Both the position numbers and the translations under genes were made by a program. From Eubacteriales bacterium (GTDB lineage: Bacteria; Bacillota; Clostridia; Saccharofermentanales; DTU023), in NCBI GenBank assembly GCA_030532065.1, contig JAUNLW010000011.1:1-40915 (forward strand): DNA of 40,915 bases, read 5' to 3'. Shown here piece by piece: positions 1 through 6,922 of this stretch (positions are counted from its first letter, which is position 1; every line of letters starts with the position of its first letter). Below the pieces are notes generated by a model. It made no database searches. It was not told where the DNA came from and saw only the letters and a program-made list of their open reading frames with translations.

Positions 1-118
1 TAATTGACGGCGCAAAATAAAATCCCGCAACTGCAAGGGCTATCTTTTCTGGAAATTTTAAAAGAAGGGAAATTGGACGGGAAATTTTGCTATACCACGT
101 TAGCGTATCTAAAATTAA

Positions 119-150
119 AAACCCCGCAACTCTTCGCAGTTACGGGGTTT
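119..150 (-). terminator. Rho-independent terminator of tRNA-Val
   Basis: Read on the minus strand, an 8-bp stem AAACCCCG/CGGGGTTT is extended, after one A/C mismatch, by AACT/AGTT around a 6-nt loop. It is followed by a T-rich run (complement of 111-118). It lies 6 bases beyond the CCA end of the tRNA, so it most likely ends the tRNA transcript. Bases 1-118 hold no gene that I can support. Confidence 0.85.
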
Positions 151-155
151 GTATT

Positions 156-232
156 TGGTGGGCCCTATTGGACTTGAACCAACGACCTCCTGCATGTCAA
201 GCAGGCACTCTAACCAGCTGAGCTAAGAGCCC
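156..232 (-). tRNA. tRNA-Val (anticodon GAC)
   Basis: The reverse complement folds as a full 77-nt tRNA. The 7-bp acceptor stem is GGGCTCT/AGGGCCC, followed by discriminator A and an encoded CCA. The D arm contains AGCTCAGCTGGTTAGAG. The anticodon stem is CCTGC/GCAGG with loop TTGACAT, so the anticodon is GAC (valine, GUC/GUU codons). The T arm carries GGTTCAAGTCC. It is a single tRNA gene with its own promoter and terminator. Confidence 0.95.
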
Positions 233-244
233 AAACGCTTGACC

Positions 245-274
245 AAGATACACTATTACTTCAAAGCTTGTCAA
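245..274 (-). promoter_or_regulatory. Sigma-A-type promoter of tRNA-Val
   Basis: On the minus strand TTGACA (269-274) is followed after 18 bp by TATCTT (245-250). The -10 ends 12 bases before the mature tRNA 5' end, as expected for a short-leader tRNA transcript. Confidence 0.6.
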
Positions 275-344
275 GTACCTTATTTTTGCCTGAGAGGCAA
301 AATTGTTGCCCGGCATGTACTGCCAGGGAATTGGACTCAGTTAT

Positions 345-870
345 CGTGCACATATGCAGTTAGTGGGCGGCCAGGGCCAACTAGACTGGCCTGGGATGAT
401 TGCCTAAATCCGACTTTCCTTACTCTACGTAAAATCTGCAGATAATGGGTGGCCGGGCAGGGCTTGCTTGGCTTAGAAAATCGATGGATTGCGTTTCTAC
501 TGCAAATCTGCAGATAATGGGTGGGCTTAGCGGTCGTAGAACACCGTCTAGATTCGACTTTTCAGTTTTTACGTAAAATCTGCAGATAATGGGTGGCAAA
601 ACCACCCATTACTTGCAAATTCTACGGGAAATCCCGAATTACCAATCTATCTTGGCCTTCAAAGCCAGCTCTGGCCCGTTGGCACCACCCATTACTTGCA
701 AACTTTACGGGAAATCTCAGAACTCGGATTTAACAGGCCCGCCCAACACCGTTGGCACCACCCATTACTTGCAAACTTTACGGGAAATCTCAGAATCTCG
801 AAATTAAAAGGCCAGTCCAGGCCCGCTGCAGCACCAACAGCGGGCAAACTTTACGAGGAATTTCGAATTC
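345..870. repeat. Inverted array of ~29-bp repeats, ~72-83 bp period
   Basis: Eight copies of one motif are visible. In forward orientation the core reads CGTAAA, then T(C/T)TGCA, then TAATGGGTGG. Forward copies end at about 370 (degenerate), 452, 524 and 596, with the last three exactly 72 bp apart. From 602 the motif runs in reverse (CCACCCATTA, TTGCAAA, TTACGGG), with copies starting at 602, 685, 758 and about 834 (degenerate). The halves meet head to head at 596/602 with only 5 bases between them, so the centre could form a long hairpin. The three best forward copies carry the perfect 10-bp palindrome ATCTGCAGAT. The ~43-bp stretches between copies differ from one another, although some share short GGCC-rich pieces. 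Because 72 is a multiple of three, translations show a 24-residue repeat (PPIICRFYVE on the minus strand), but none of these frames has a ribosome binding site and I regard them as non-coding. Bases 233-1142 otherwise contain no gene. Confidence 0.85.
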
Positions 871-941
871 CAAAACTAAAGTGCCGGTCCAGTGCAGTCT
901 TACCATCTACAGATACACTATCAAGGAGCTAAACAGTGACA

Positions 942-1007
942 GCTAGTCGAAATCTACTAGAAAGCTAGTCGAAAGTTACTCGAAAGCTACTAGATAGCTA
1001 TTCGCAG
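942..1007. repeat. Six tandem 11-bp iteron-like repeats
   Basis: Six consecutive 11-mers with consensus GCTACTCGAAA: GCTAGTCGAAA, TCTACTAGAAA, GCTAGTCGAAA, GTTACTCGAAA, GCTACTAGATA and GCTATTCGCAG. The period is close to one helical turn, so a protein bound to each unit would sit on the same face of the DNA. An AT-rich stretch follows. No ORF with a ribosome binding site covers it. Confidence 0.8.
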
Positions 1008-1097
1008 AGGAATAATTTAAGCCCAAATGCCTGGTATCAAAGGCTTTCGGCATTTATCCCTGATAATTTTTATGGGCAATAATTTTGTAGATGATCA

Positions 1098-1129
1098 GTT
1101 ACTCGAAAGTTACTTAAAAGCACTCGAAA
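1098..1129. repeat. Second block of the 11-bp repeat
   Basis: Three further copies of the same unit: GTTACTCGAAA, GTTACTTAAAA and the shortened GCACTCGAAA. They lie about 90 bp after the first block and just before the end of the broken regulator gene. The DNA between the blocks is AT-rich. Confidence 0.7.
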
Positions 1130-1142
1130 GATATAGGATATC

Positions 1143-1530
1143 TTAAATAACTAAATTACAATATTGAGTCGGATCATTTGGGTGATTCCCATGCCAGCAA
1201 ATCAATTTACGTTCTTCAAGACCTTTGAGAGTTTTCCTGGCTGTAACAAAGCTTCTCTGAGTTAACCTAACAGCTTGTTTGGTTGTAATTTGATTATTCC
1301 TTTACCCAGCCGAACTCCGAAAGAACTCTTGCTATTTGAGGGTTACGAGAGTAGCGTGTGTGCATGAAATTTTCTACAGTAATTATGTTAGGAAGGAGAC
1401 CAAGGCTATATATCTCAATTCTGTCGTTAAACATTATGAACTTAATGTGCTCACCTCTTATCGAGTAGTTTCGGTTGCGCGCTTCCATGATAAATTTCGG
1501 TCGAAAAATTGGTTCTCGTCCGCTATCCGA
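1143..1530 (-). pseudogene. Remnant of AlbA/wHTH-type ATP-binding transcriptional regulator
   Basis: Two fragments of one protein family lie in different frames. Downstream from about 1530 (no start codon) to the stop at 1294, the frame encodes residues typical of the ATP-binding domain of RecG-like/AlbA-type regulators: NRNYSIRGEHIK, DRIEIYS, GLLPN, TVENF, RNPQIARVL. In the next frame, bases 1301-1143 encode a winged-helix end: ITTKQAVRLTQRS, LKGLEERKLICWHG, NDPTQY, then a stop. The N-terminal AlbA_2 domain and the linker between the fragments are missing, so the gene has an internal deletion or frameshift and a lost 5' part. It is a dead gene. Whether it belonged to a mobile element cannot be told from this window. 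Confidence 0.7.
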
Positions 1531-1664
1531 TAGTATTCAATTGAACTGCGAATGTTTCCCTCTTGTATTTATTAACTCCTTATCATTGAGATAGATTATG
1601 AAACTACTACGGAAACCAATTGTATCATTCTGATAATTAGATCACTTACGCAGGTTAGCAACAA

Positions 1665-1694
1665 AAAGTCCCGGTCGAATGTGACCGGGACTTT
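1665..1694 (-). terminator. Terminator of the citDEF operon
   Basis: A perfect 12-bp stem AAAGTCCCGGTC/GACCGGGACTTT with a 6-nt loop is followed on the minus strand by TTTTTG. It lies about 75 bases after the citF stop. Confidence 0.9.
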
Positions 1695-1767
1695 AGCTAC
1701 TAAATTGCGTTAGCATGCCAAATTGCGATTTTTCTTCAATAGATTTTGCTCAATCGATCGCCAGCGA

Positions 1768-3177
1768 TTACTCAACTGCTCTTAATTCGGAGATGATGTC
1801 ACCATTGCGATAGCGGACTTCACCGACTACTCGGCCTGTATTGGGGAGAAGTTTTGGCTTGCCCACGATGGACTCGGCTTTGGCCTGCAGCTCTTCAATA
1901 GAGCGCAAGGGAAGCTTAGCGTTCGAGAAGGCCTTGATGAGGTCGTCGCGCTTAGGATTTATGGCGATGCCGTATTGGGTGACCAGGACGTCAATGGTGT
2001 TTCCGGGAGTGGAAATGCAGTTGACCTGATCAAGAATCAGTGGCATGCGAGCTCTGGTGAGCGGCGCGATGATCATGGCAAGTTTGGCGCCGGCAGCGGT
2101 ATCGGAGTGTCCGCCGGAACCGCCCATGATCACGCCTTGGGAGTCGGTATGGACGTTGACGTTAAAGTTGCGATCCATCTCAGTAGCGCCGAGGATGACG
2201 ATATCCAGGCTGTCTACCAGAGAAGAGGCCACGACAGGTTGAGGTGCGGCGTAATGGAGGGCAGAGACTTCACGATGTTTGGGATTGGTACGGATAGAGC
2301 GGACAGCATCTAGATCGAAGCATTGTACGTCTACCAGGGCTTCGAAGCAACCGGCTTCCAGCATGTCGACCATATAAGAGGTAATACCACCCATGCCGTA
2401 AGAACCCTTGATATTTTGTGCCAGCATTCTTTCTTTAAGGAAGGAGGCAGTAGCGAGGGAAGCGCCGCCTGCGCCGGTCTGGAAAGACATGCCGTTCTTG
2501 AAGTAAGGTGAGGCCTCAATTAAGGAGGTTGCGTATTGAGCCATCAAAAGACCGACAGGGTCACGGGTGATCTGAGTGGTGCCGGAGACGATGCCCTTGG
2601 GGTCACCAATCTTATCCATGACTACTACATAGTCAACTTGAGTCTCAGGAATGGAGAATTCCGGCAGGGGATGAGGCATCAGGTTGTCGGTGACAGCAAT
2701 AACTTTATCGGCGTATTGAGCGTCGGCCATGGCATAGCCCAAGGAACCACACTGAGAAGGACCAAGTTTGCCGGTGAGATTACCCATGTTGTCACAGGTA
2801 GGCGCGGCAACGATAGCAATATCGATAGGAGACTGACCACTGGCGATATCGGCTGGACGACCACCGTGAGTACGGAAGGTTACGGGGCGCTCCAGAATGC
2901 CGTGAGAAATAGCTTGAGCAACAGGACCGGACAGATAGTTGCAGTCCAGACCGGTTACTACGCCGCGGTGCATCAGATCGACTAAAGGCTCATGGATGGG
3001 AAAAACAGCGGACGCGTTGATATGCAGATCTTTGACACCTAACTCATCGGCAGCGGCTAAAGTGGCGTTGAGCACATAGTCACCGTTGCGCATATGGTGG
3101 TGGAAAGACAAGCGAGAACCATTGCGGATACCGGCCGCTTTTAGAGCTTCTTTTAAACTATTTATAACTTTATCCAT
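1768..3177 (-). CDS. citF: Citrate lyase alpha subunit (citrate:acetyl-ACP transferase)
   Basis: CitF exchanges the acetyl group on the lyase acyl carrier protein for citrate, the first half of citrate cleavage to oxaloacetate and acetate. The 469-residue protein matches the family throughout: SFHHHMRNGD near the start, THGGR, CGSLGYA, the QTGAGGASLA segment, MGGITSYMVDML, FNVNVHTDSQG, GGSGGHSDTAAGA and ILVTQYGIA-like VLVTQYGIAINPKR near the C-terminus. It lacks the ~35-40 residue N-terminal extension of the E. coli protein; no upstream start is possible because the gene begins one base after the citE stop. It is the last gene of citDEF, followed by a strong terminator. Confidence in family is high; the missing N-terminal tail looks natural rather than truncated. 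Confidence 0.93.
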   Translation of the reverse strand: MDKVINSLKEALKAAGIRNGSRLSFHHHMRNGDYVLNATLAAADELGVKDLHINASAVFPIHEPLVDLMHRGVVTGLDCNYLSGPVAQAISHGILERPVTFRTHGGRPADIASGQSPIDIAIVAAPTCDNMGNLTGKLGPSQCGSLGYAMADAQYADKVIAVTDNLMPHPLPEFSIPETQVDYVVVMDKIGDPKGIVSGTTQITRDPVGLLMAQYATSLIEASPYFKNGMSFQTGAGGASLATASFLKERMLAQNIKGSYGMGGITSYMVDMLEAGCFEALVDVQCFDLDAVRSIRTNPKHREVSALHYAAPQPVVASSLVDSLDIVILGATEMDRNFNVNVHTDSQGVIMGGSGGHSDTAAGAKLAMIIAPLTRARMPLILDQVNCISTPGNTIDVLVTQYGIAINPKRDDLIKAFSNAKLPLRSIEELQAKAESIVGKPKLLPNTGRVVGEVRYRNGDIISELRAVE

Positions 3178-3178
3178 C

Positions 3179-4048
3179 TTAAAACTCCTCCGCTAAGGCC
3201 CTTTCGGCAGCCAGGATCTGCTCAGCGCGCATGACGATAGGTTTATCAATCATTTTGCCGCGCAGAGAAACCGCACCCTTGCCTTCTTTTTTGCCTTGTT
3301 CAATAGCAGCCATTACGTCTTTGGCCCAGAGAATATCTTCTTCGGTAGGCGAGAAGACTTGGTTGACGATATCCAGGTGCCGCGGAGAAATGACGGCTTT
3401 ACCGGAGAAGCCGAGACTCTTGGCAAATTTGGCGTCTATCTCAAGGCCTTCAAGGTCATTGGTATCAGTGAAAGGAGTGTCGATTACTTCAATCTCTGCC
3501 GCTCTGGCGGCGCAAACGAGACGAGTGCGTGCGTAGAAGATTTCCCAGCCTTCCTTGGTGCGAGGAGAGCGAAGGTCAGCTGAGAGGTCCTCACCGCCTA
3601 AGAAGAGAGCAGCTACCCGTGGGGAAGCGCAGGCTATGGCGTAGGAGTTTTCAACGCCGATGGCCAGTTCCAGGAGTGGAATGATCTTCGTTGTGCCTAC
3701 AGCAATACCAAGCTCGTTTTCTTTCTTGTCTAAGTAAGAAGCCAGAAGCTCAATATCTTCTGCTCGCGCTACCTTGGGTGGCATAATAACCTGCGGTTTG
3801 GCAGGCAAGATGGCGTCCAGGTCTTTTTGCCAGTCACTACCGGCCAAATCGTTGATGCGGACGACGATTTCTTTCTTACCGAAGTCGAGATTTTTCAGGG
3901 CATTGGCTACCAGGATACGGGCAGCATCTTTCTGATCGGGAGCAACGGCATCTTCCAAGTCCAGAATCAGGCTGTCAGCAGGCAGGACCGGACCATTCAT
4001 GATCATGCGAGGGCTGTTACCCGGCAAAAACATCATTGAGCGGCGCAT
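3179..4048 (-). CDS. citE: Citrate lyase beta subunit (citryl-ACP lyase)
   Basis: CitE is the HpcH/HpaI-type TIM-barrel lyase that splits citryl-ACP into oxaloacetate and acetyl-ACP. The 289-residue length is normal. Visible family features are the N-terminal RRSMMFLPGNSPRM, the LILDLEDAVAP motif with its acidic metal/substrate residues, KEIVVRIN, IMPPKV, IPLLELAIGVENSYAIA, LFLGGEDLSADL, and GFSGKAVISPRHLDIVN. Its ATG shares one base with the citD stop (TAATG), indicating translational coupling. CitE-like proteins outside cit operons have other roles, but the flanking citD and citF make citrate lyase clear. Confidence 0.94.
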   Translation of the reverse strand: MRRSMMFLPGNSPRMIMNGPVLPADSLILDLEDAVAPDQKDAARILVANALKNLDFGKKEIVVRINDLAGSDWQKDLDAILPAKPQVIMPPKVARAEDIELLASYLDKKENELGIAVGTTKIIPLLELAIGVENSYAIACASPRVAALFLGGEDLSADLRSPRTKEGWEIFYARTRLVCAARAAEIEVIDTPFTDTNDLEGLEIDAKFAKSLGFSGKAVISPRHLDIVNQVFSPTEEDILWAKDVMAAIEQGKKEGKGAVSLRGKMIDKPIVMRAEQILAAERALAEEF

Positions 4049-4326
4049 TATTGATTACCTCCCTGACCTTGAGCGCGCTCCAGACAGGCTAAGAGCCTCG
4101 CTCTGATGGTGCAGTCCAAGGCGCCACGATCCTCTAAGCGGATTCGGCCTTGGTCAATTCCCTGGTCAGCCATCACTTCACGTACTGTGTTGAGTATTTC
4201 CTCACCGAATTGTGCTTTTACCGGCGATGAAAGTTCGATTTCCAGGGGGCAAGCTTCCGGAATCATCTCTACTAATACATCACTGGATTCCAGAGTACCC
4301 GCAAGGGCTTGCTGTTTGATTTCCAT
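4048..4326 (-). CDS. citD: Citrate lyase gamma subunit (acyl carrier protein)
   Basis: CitD is the acyl carrier protein of citrate lyase; a serine carries the phosphoribosyl-dephospho-CoA arm. At 92 residues it has the family length. The modified serine is Ser14 in AGTLESSDV, and the C-terminal GALDCTIRARLLACLERA matches the family. The start has a good site, AAGGAG five bases before ATG. It is the first gene of the operon. No citC (ligase), citX/citG (prosthetic group) or citrate transporter gene lies in the window, so these must be elsewhere if the enzyme is active. Confidence 0.93.
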   Translation of the reverse strand: MEIKQQALAGTLESSDVLVEMIPEACPLEIELSSPVKAQFGEEILNTVREVMADQGIDQGRIRLEDRGALDCTIRARLLACLERAQGQGGNQ

Positions 4327-4386
4327 ACATACTCCTTAATCCCAGGGCCAGCCCGAGGAGCGGGTCCGGGTAAAATACTGTTCTTC

Positions 4387-4392
4387 ATTATA
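4387..4392 (-). promoter_or_regulatory. cit: Probable -10 of the citDEF promoter
   Basis: A perfect TATAAT on the minus strand, about 60 bases before the citD start. The hexamer at the -35 distance is a poor match to TTGACA, which would fit an activator-dependent promoter, as is common for cit operons. No divergent regulator such as citAB or citR is next to it. Confidence 0.5.
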
Positions 4393-4476
4393 GATTATTT
4401 GACTGGAGCGTGCTTGGCCTAAGGCGCTCTCTTTGTTTATGTAATGACTTTAACAAAATTGAAATAAATTTTAGGT

Positions 4477-4505
4477 TTGCTTTTAATTTTCAGGAGATAT
4501 ATTAT
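4477..4505 (+). promoter_or_regulatory. Promoter of the DUF2089 operon
   Basis: TTGCTT (4477-4482), a 17-bp spacer and TATTAT (4500-4505) form a good sigma-A-type promoter. Transcription would begin about 18 bases before the ATG at 4530, leaving room only for the GAGGAG ribosome binding site. Confidence 0.55.
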
Positions 4506-4529
4506 AGAAAAAGTAAAAGAGGAGAGCTC

Positions 4530-4826
4530 ATGGAGACTAAAGGCCTGCCCGCCTGGCTGGCAGCAATGGACCAGCGGGAATTGGAATTCGTTAAAAATTT
4601 TATTTTGCATTCGGGTTCCTTGAAGGCCATGGCAGAGCTTTATGGACTTTCCTACCCGACTCTACGCTTGCGCCTGGACCGCCTGATTGACAAGGTCAAA
4701 AACAGTGAAGAAGCGGCAGAGTCGGAATTCGTTGATCGCTTAAAAGACCTGACCTTCGCGGGCAAACTGGATGCCGCGGAAGCCCAGGATCTGCTCCGGC
4801 TCTATGAGCGGGACCGTAGACCCTAA
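4530..4826 (+). CDS. DUF2089 family protein (probable small DNA-binding protein)
   Basis: This 98-residue protein resembles the DUF2089 family. Residues 1-20 (PAWLAAMDQRELEFVKNF) are followed by a helix-turn-helix-like segment (HSGSLKAMAELYGLSYPTLRLRLDRLIDKV, roughly 29-58) whose SYPTLRLRLD fits a recognition helix. The rest is charged and helical (DAAEAQDLLRLYERDRRP). I chose ATG 4530 over an upstream start because GAGGAG lies five bases before it and the upstream sequence contains the promoter. DUF2089 proteins are thought to be regulators. This one is followed 22 bases later by a small membrane protein gene, suggesting a two-gene unit whose targets are unknown. Confidence 0.7.
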   Translation: METKGLPAWLAAMDQRELEFVKNFILHSGSLKAMAELYGLSYPTLRLRLDRLIDKVKNSEEAAESEFVDRLKDLTFAGKLDAAEAQDLLRLYERDRRP

Positions 4827-4848
4827 GCCAGCTTGAGGAGAGTGTGTG

Positions 4849-5151
4849 ATGAGCTTAGCTATTGTCTTTTTTTTGCTGTTATTGAGTTCCAGCCTGGAAG
4901 TGCTGCTTACAAAATGGGATAGCCTTTATGGACTGGGATTCGCTCTGGCCTCGCTGCTTGCCGTCACTGTTGATGGCGCCTTCATCTGGCTCAGTTTGGG
5001 CCTCTTTGCCCTTCACGTATTTGTTCTTAGCTTTGACACCTGCTGCAGCCTGGCTCTTACTTCAGCTGCGCGCGAACGTGAAGGCTTGATTGAAGTCTTG
5101 CGCTGGGAACACGAACTGAATCTGGCCCGCTCTATTCGTTCACTAAACTAA
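4849..5151 (+). CDS. Small membrane protein of unknown function
   Basis: About 100 residues with two or three predicted membrane segments: SLAIVFFLLLLSSSLEVLL at the N-terminus, then a long hydrophobic stretch, roughly residues 28-70, covering GLGFALASLLAV and FIWLSLGLFALHVFVL. The tail is charged and helical (AAREREGLIEVLRWEHELNLARSIRSLN) and probably cytoplasmic. ATG 4849 sits eight bases after GAGGAG; a GTG at 4846 is possible but its spacing is short. It follows the DUF2089 gene by 22 bases and its stop overlaps the convergent dinB stop. I do not recognise a family. The pairing suggests it transmits a signal to, or is controlled by, the DUF2089 protein. Confidence 0.6.
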   Translation: MSLAIVFFLLLLSSSLEVLLTKWDSLYGLGFALASLLAVTVDGAFIWLSLGLFALHVFVLSFDTCCSLALTSAAREREGLIEVLRWEHELNLARSIRSLN

Positions 5152-6386
5152 GACGGCAGTCCGGGTGGGCAAATCTCCCAGGGAGTGGGCTCGGCGGTTT
5201 TTTGCTCACCCAGGAGACTTCCCCAGGTTAAGCAATCAGCGCCGTAGCGTGCCCTTAGGTCGTAGATAGCGTCATCCAGATGCTCCAGGCGCTCTAGTTC
5301 TGCCGCGTCAGAAAAGAAGTTTAGCTGTAGCGGCTGTTCTTGTGGAATTAACGAAATGGCTCTGATGCCAATGGCCCGCAGAGGTTCTTTAAAATCATAT
5401 TTTTCTTTAGCTAATTGATAGGCTGCTTTGGCCAGGTAAACCGAGCTTTGGCTGGGATAGGGCAGGGGTGTTTGCCATTCCTGATAATTAAAGTTGGCGC
5501 TTTTCAGAGAAATCTGCAGGCCACCAGCTTTGAACTCAGCCAGACGCAAGCGGCGAGCGACTTCCTGACTAAGGTCAAGGAATAGGCTTTTAAGTTCCGT
5601 ATTCAGGTACAGATCTTGCCGCAGAGTCAGACTGTGGCCAATACTTTTTACCGGTATCGGCTCGCCCCAGTGACGGACTTTGCCATCGTCAAGGCCATTA
5701 GCCCAACGCCAGAGTTTATAGCCGTTAACGCCAAATTTTGCCTGTAACCAGGAAGGTGGCAGTTTGGCTAATTGGCCGATGGTGCGTACGCCAAAGCGGC
5801 TCAGTTTGGTCCTGGTAGCCGGCCCGACGCCCAGAAGACTCTCTACTGGTAACTGCCAGACCAGTTTTTCCAGATCATCTTCACGAATAATGTTTGTAGC
5901 ATCCGGCTTCTTGAGGTCGCTGCCCAGCTTGGCGAAGACTTTGTTGTAACTGACGCCAACGGAGATAGTGAGCCCCAGCTCCTGGCGCATGACCGCGCGC
6001 AGCTCATCGGCGATCTGCGGACCGCTGCCGAAGAGCTTTTTGCTGGCTGTCACATCTAGCCAACACTCATCCAGGCCAAAACTCTCCACCTGGTCGGTGT
6101 AGCGGTAGTAGATCTCACGCGAAAGCCTTGAATAGTATACATAGGCTTCATACTGTGGTGGTACGAGGATAAGGTCAGGGCATTTGGCCTGGGCCTCGGC
6201 GATAATCTCTCCGGTCTTGACTCCACAGATCTTAGCTTCTTGAGATTTTGCCAGAATGATCCCATGCCTGTCCTCGCGAGAGCCTGCCACCGCGACCGGC
6301 TTACCCTTAAGTTTAGGGTTGAGCATAGTCGCGACCGAGGCGTAGTACGAATTCATATCACAATGCAAAATACAAGGCTTAGACAT
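5148..6386 (-). CDS. dinB: DNA polymerase IV (Y-family translesion polymerase)
   Basis: DinB copies past damaged bases and is error-prone. The 412-residue protein shows the Y-family order: ILHCDMNSYYASV with the first catalytic Asp (residue 10); GKPVAVAG; GIILAKSQEAK; the catalytic Asp-Glu in SFGLDECWLDVT; ISVGVSYNKVFAKLGSDLKKP; the HhH segment LLGVGPATRTKL; then the little-finger domain. QLQLNFF-like PLQLNFF near the C-terminus fits a beta-clamp binding motif. No good Shine-Dalgarno precedes ATG 6386. A TTGACA-18-TACACT promoter lies about 78-107 bases upstream, inside the dyad-rich region shared with the divergent XRE/ImmA pair, which suggests repression by that XRE protein. Its stop overlaps that of the convergent membrane protein gene by four bases. 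Confidence 0.93.
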   Translation of the reverse strand: MSKPCILHCDMNSYYASVATMLNPKLKGKPVAVAGSREDRHGIILAKSQEAKICGVKTGEIIAEAQAKCPDLILVPPQYEAYVYYSRLSREIYYRYTDQVESFGLDECWLDVTASKKLFGSGPQIADELRAVMRQELGLTISVGVSYNKVFAKLGSDLKKPDATNIIREDDLEKLVWQLPVESLLGVGPATRTKLSRFGVRTIGQLAKLPPSWLQAKFGVNGYKLWRWANGLDDGKVRHWGEPIPVKSIGHSLTLRQDLYLNTELKSLFLDLSQEVARRLRLAEFKAGGLQISLKSANFNYQEWQTPLPYPSQSSVYLAKAAYQLAKEKYDFKEPLRAIGIRAISLIPQEQPLQLNFFSDAAELERLEHLDDAIYDLRARYGADCLTWGSLLGEQKTAEPTPWEICPPGLPS

Positions 6387-6443
6387 AGCAAATAAGTTTC
6401 AGGTTGTTGACCCAGGGCCTCCAGACCCATATAATCGAAGCAC

Positions 6444-6496
6444 GTGAATGTAGTTTCACCTAAAGTGTAAGTGCAGATACTTGCACTTGTCAAGTG
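6444..6496. promoter_or_regulatory. Dyad-rich operator region between dinB and the XRE gene
   Basis: Three dyads are visible: GTGAA-6-TTCAC (6444-6459), AAGTGCA-6-TGCACTT (6469-6488) and the perfect CACTTG-T-CAAGTG (6484-6496), which overlaps the second. The half-site AAGTG also occurs at 6463-6467. So AAGTG/CACTT half-sites are present four times within 34 bp. They cover the predicted dinB promoter and lie 64 bases or more before the XRE start, as expected for an operator that controls both genes. Confidence 0.65.
6464..6493 (-). promoter_or_regulatory. Predicted dinB promoter
   Basis: On the minus strand TTGACA (6488-6493) is followed after 18 bp by TACACT (6464-6469). The -35 lies inside the CACTTG-T-CAAGTG dyad and the spacer contains the AAGTGCA dyad, so a bound repressor would block polymerase. 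The leader would be about 70 nt and contains the GTGAA/TTCAC dyad. Confidence 0.5.
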
Positions 6497-6559
6497 ATTA
6501 TGAGAAAATAATTGCAGTTAATCGTTGCTAAGCAGTGACAGCAGTTTTAAGGAGTAGAT

Positions 6560-6916
6560 ATGGATTTTGGCAGTAAAATAAAGGCTCTCCGTTTAGAGAA
6601 AAATATGACTCAAAAGGATCTGGCCAAGGCTATTGGAGTCTCGACCCGCAGCCTTATCAATTACGAAACGGGGCGTTGCTATCCACGACAGGCTTCAGTT
6701 GTAGCAAACTTGTCGGAACAATTGGGGGTTACGGCAGACTATCTGCTCTCAGATGAGCCGGATGTGCCAAAGGAAGTCAGTCAGAAAGACGCGGATATCC
6801 TGGTACGACAGCTGGCTGCGCTGTTTGCTGGTGGCCAGCTCAACGAGCAGGATCGTGACGCAGCCATGCAGGCACTGCAGAAGGCCTATTGGGATGGCCG
6901 CAAACAGGATCAGTAG
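6560..6916 (+). CDS. XRE-family transcriptional repressor
   Basis: A 118-residue protein with an N-terminal lambda-Cro/C1-type helix-turn-helix. IKALRLEKNMTQKDLAKAIGV (about residues 7-27) holds helices 1-2, STRSLINYETGRCYPR the recognition helix region, and VANLSEQLGVTADYLL the end of the domain. The C-terminal part (SQKDADILVRQLAALFAGGQLNEQDRDAAMQALQKAYW) is amphipathic, likely a dimerisation segment and cleavage region. This tail is usual in XRE proteins encoded with ImmA/IrrE peptidases. AAGGAG lies five bases before ATG. The peptidase gene starts six bases after the stop. The likely target is the dyad region upstream, making it autoregulatory and a probable dinB repressor. Domain assignment is firm; the targets are inferred. 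Confidence 0.88.
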   Translation: MDFGSKIKALRLEKNMTQKDLAKAIGVSTRSLINYETGRCYPRQASVVANLSEQLGVTADYLLSDEPDVPKEVSQKDADILVRQLAALFAGGQLNEQDRDAAMQALQKAYWDGRKQDQ

Positions 6917-6922
6917 CAAGCT

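Noticed and set aside
345..870. CRISPR array
   Set aside because: The repeats diverge, occur in both orientations in one locus, spacers vary from 43 to about 50 bp and share GGCC-rich pieces, and no cas gene is present.
420..946. Several 60-80 residue ORFs with repeated PPIICRFYVE or THYLQTLREIS segments
   Set aside because: They follow from the 72-bp repeat period, lack ribosome binding sites and read the same repeat in several frames on both strands.
1336..1533. Plus-strand 65-residue ORF
   Set aside because: It is antisense to the regulator remnant and has no ribosome binding site or recognisable family.
156..1700. Genomic island integrated at tRNA-Val
   Set aside because: Integrases use the tRNA 3' end, which here points to the left of the window. 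No integrase gene or duplicated tRNA end is seen on the repeat side.
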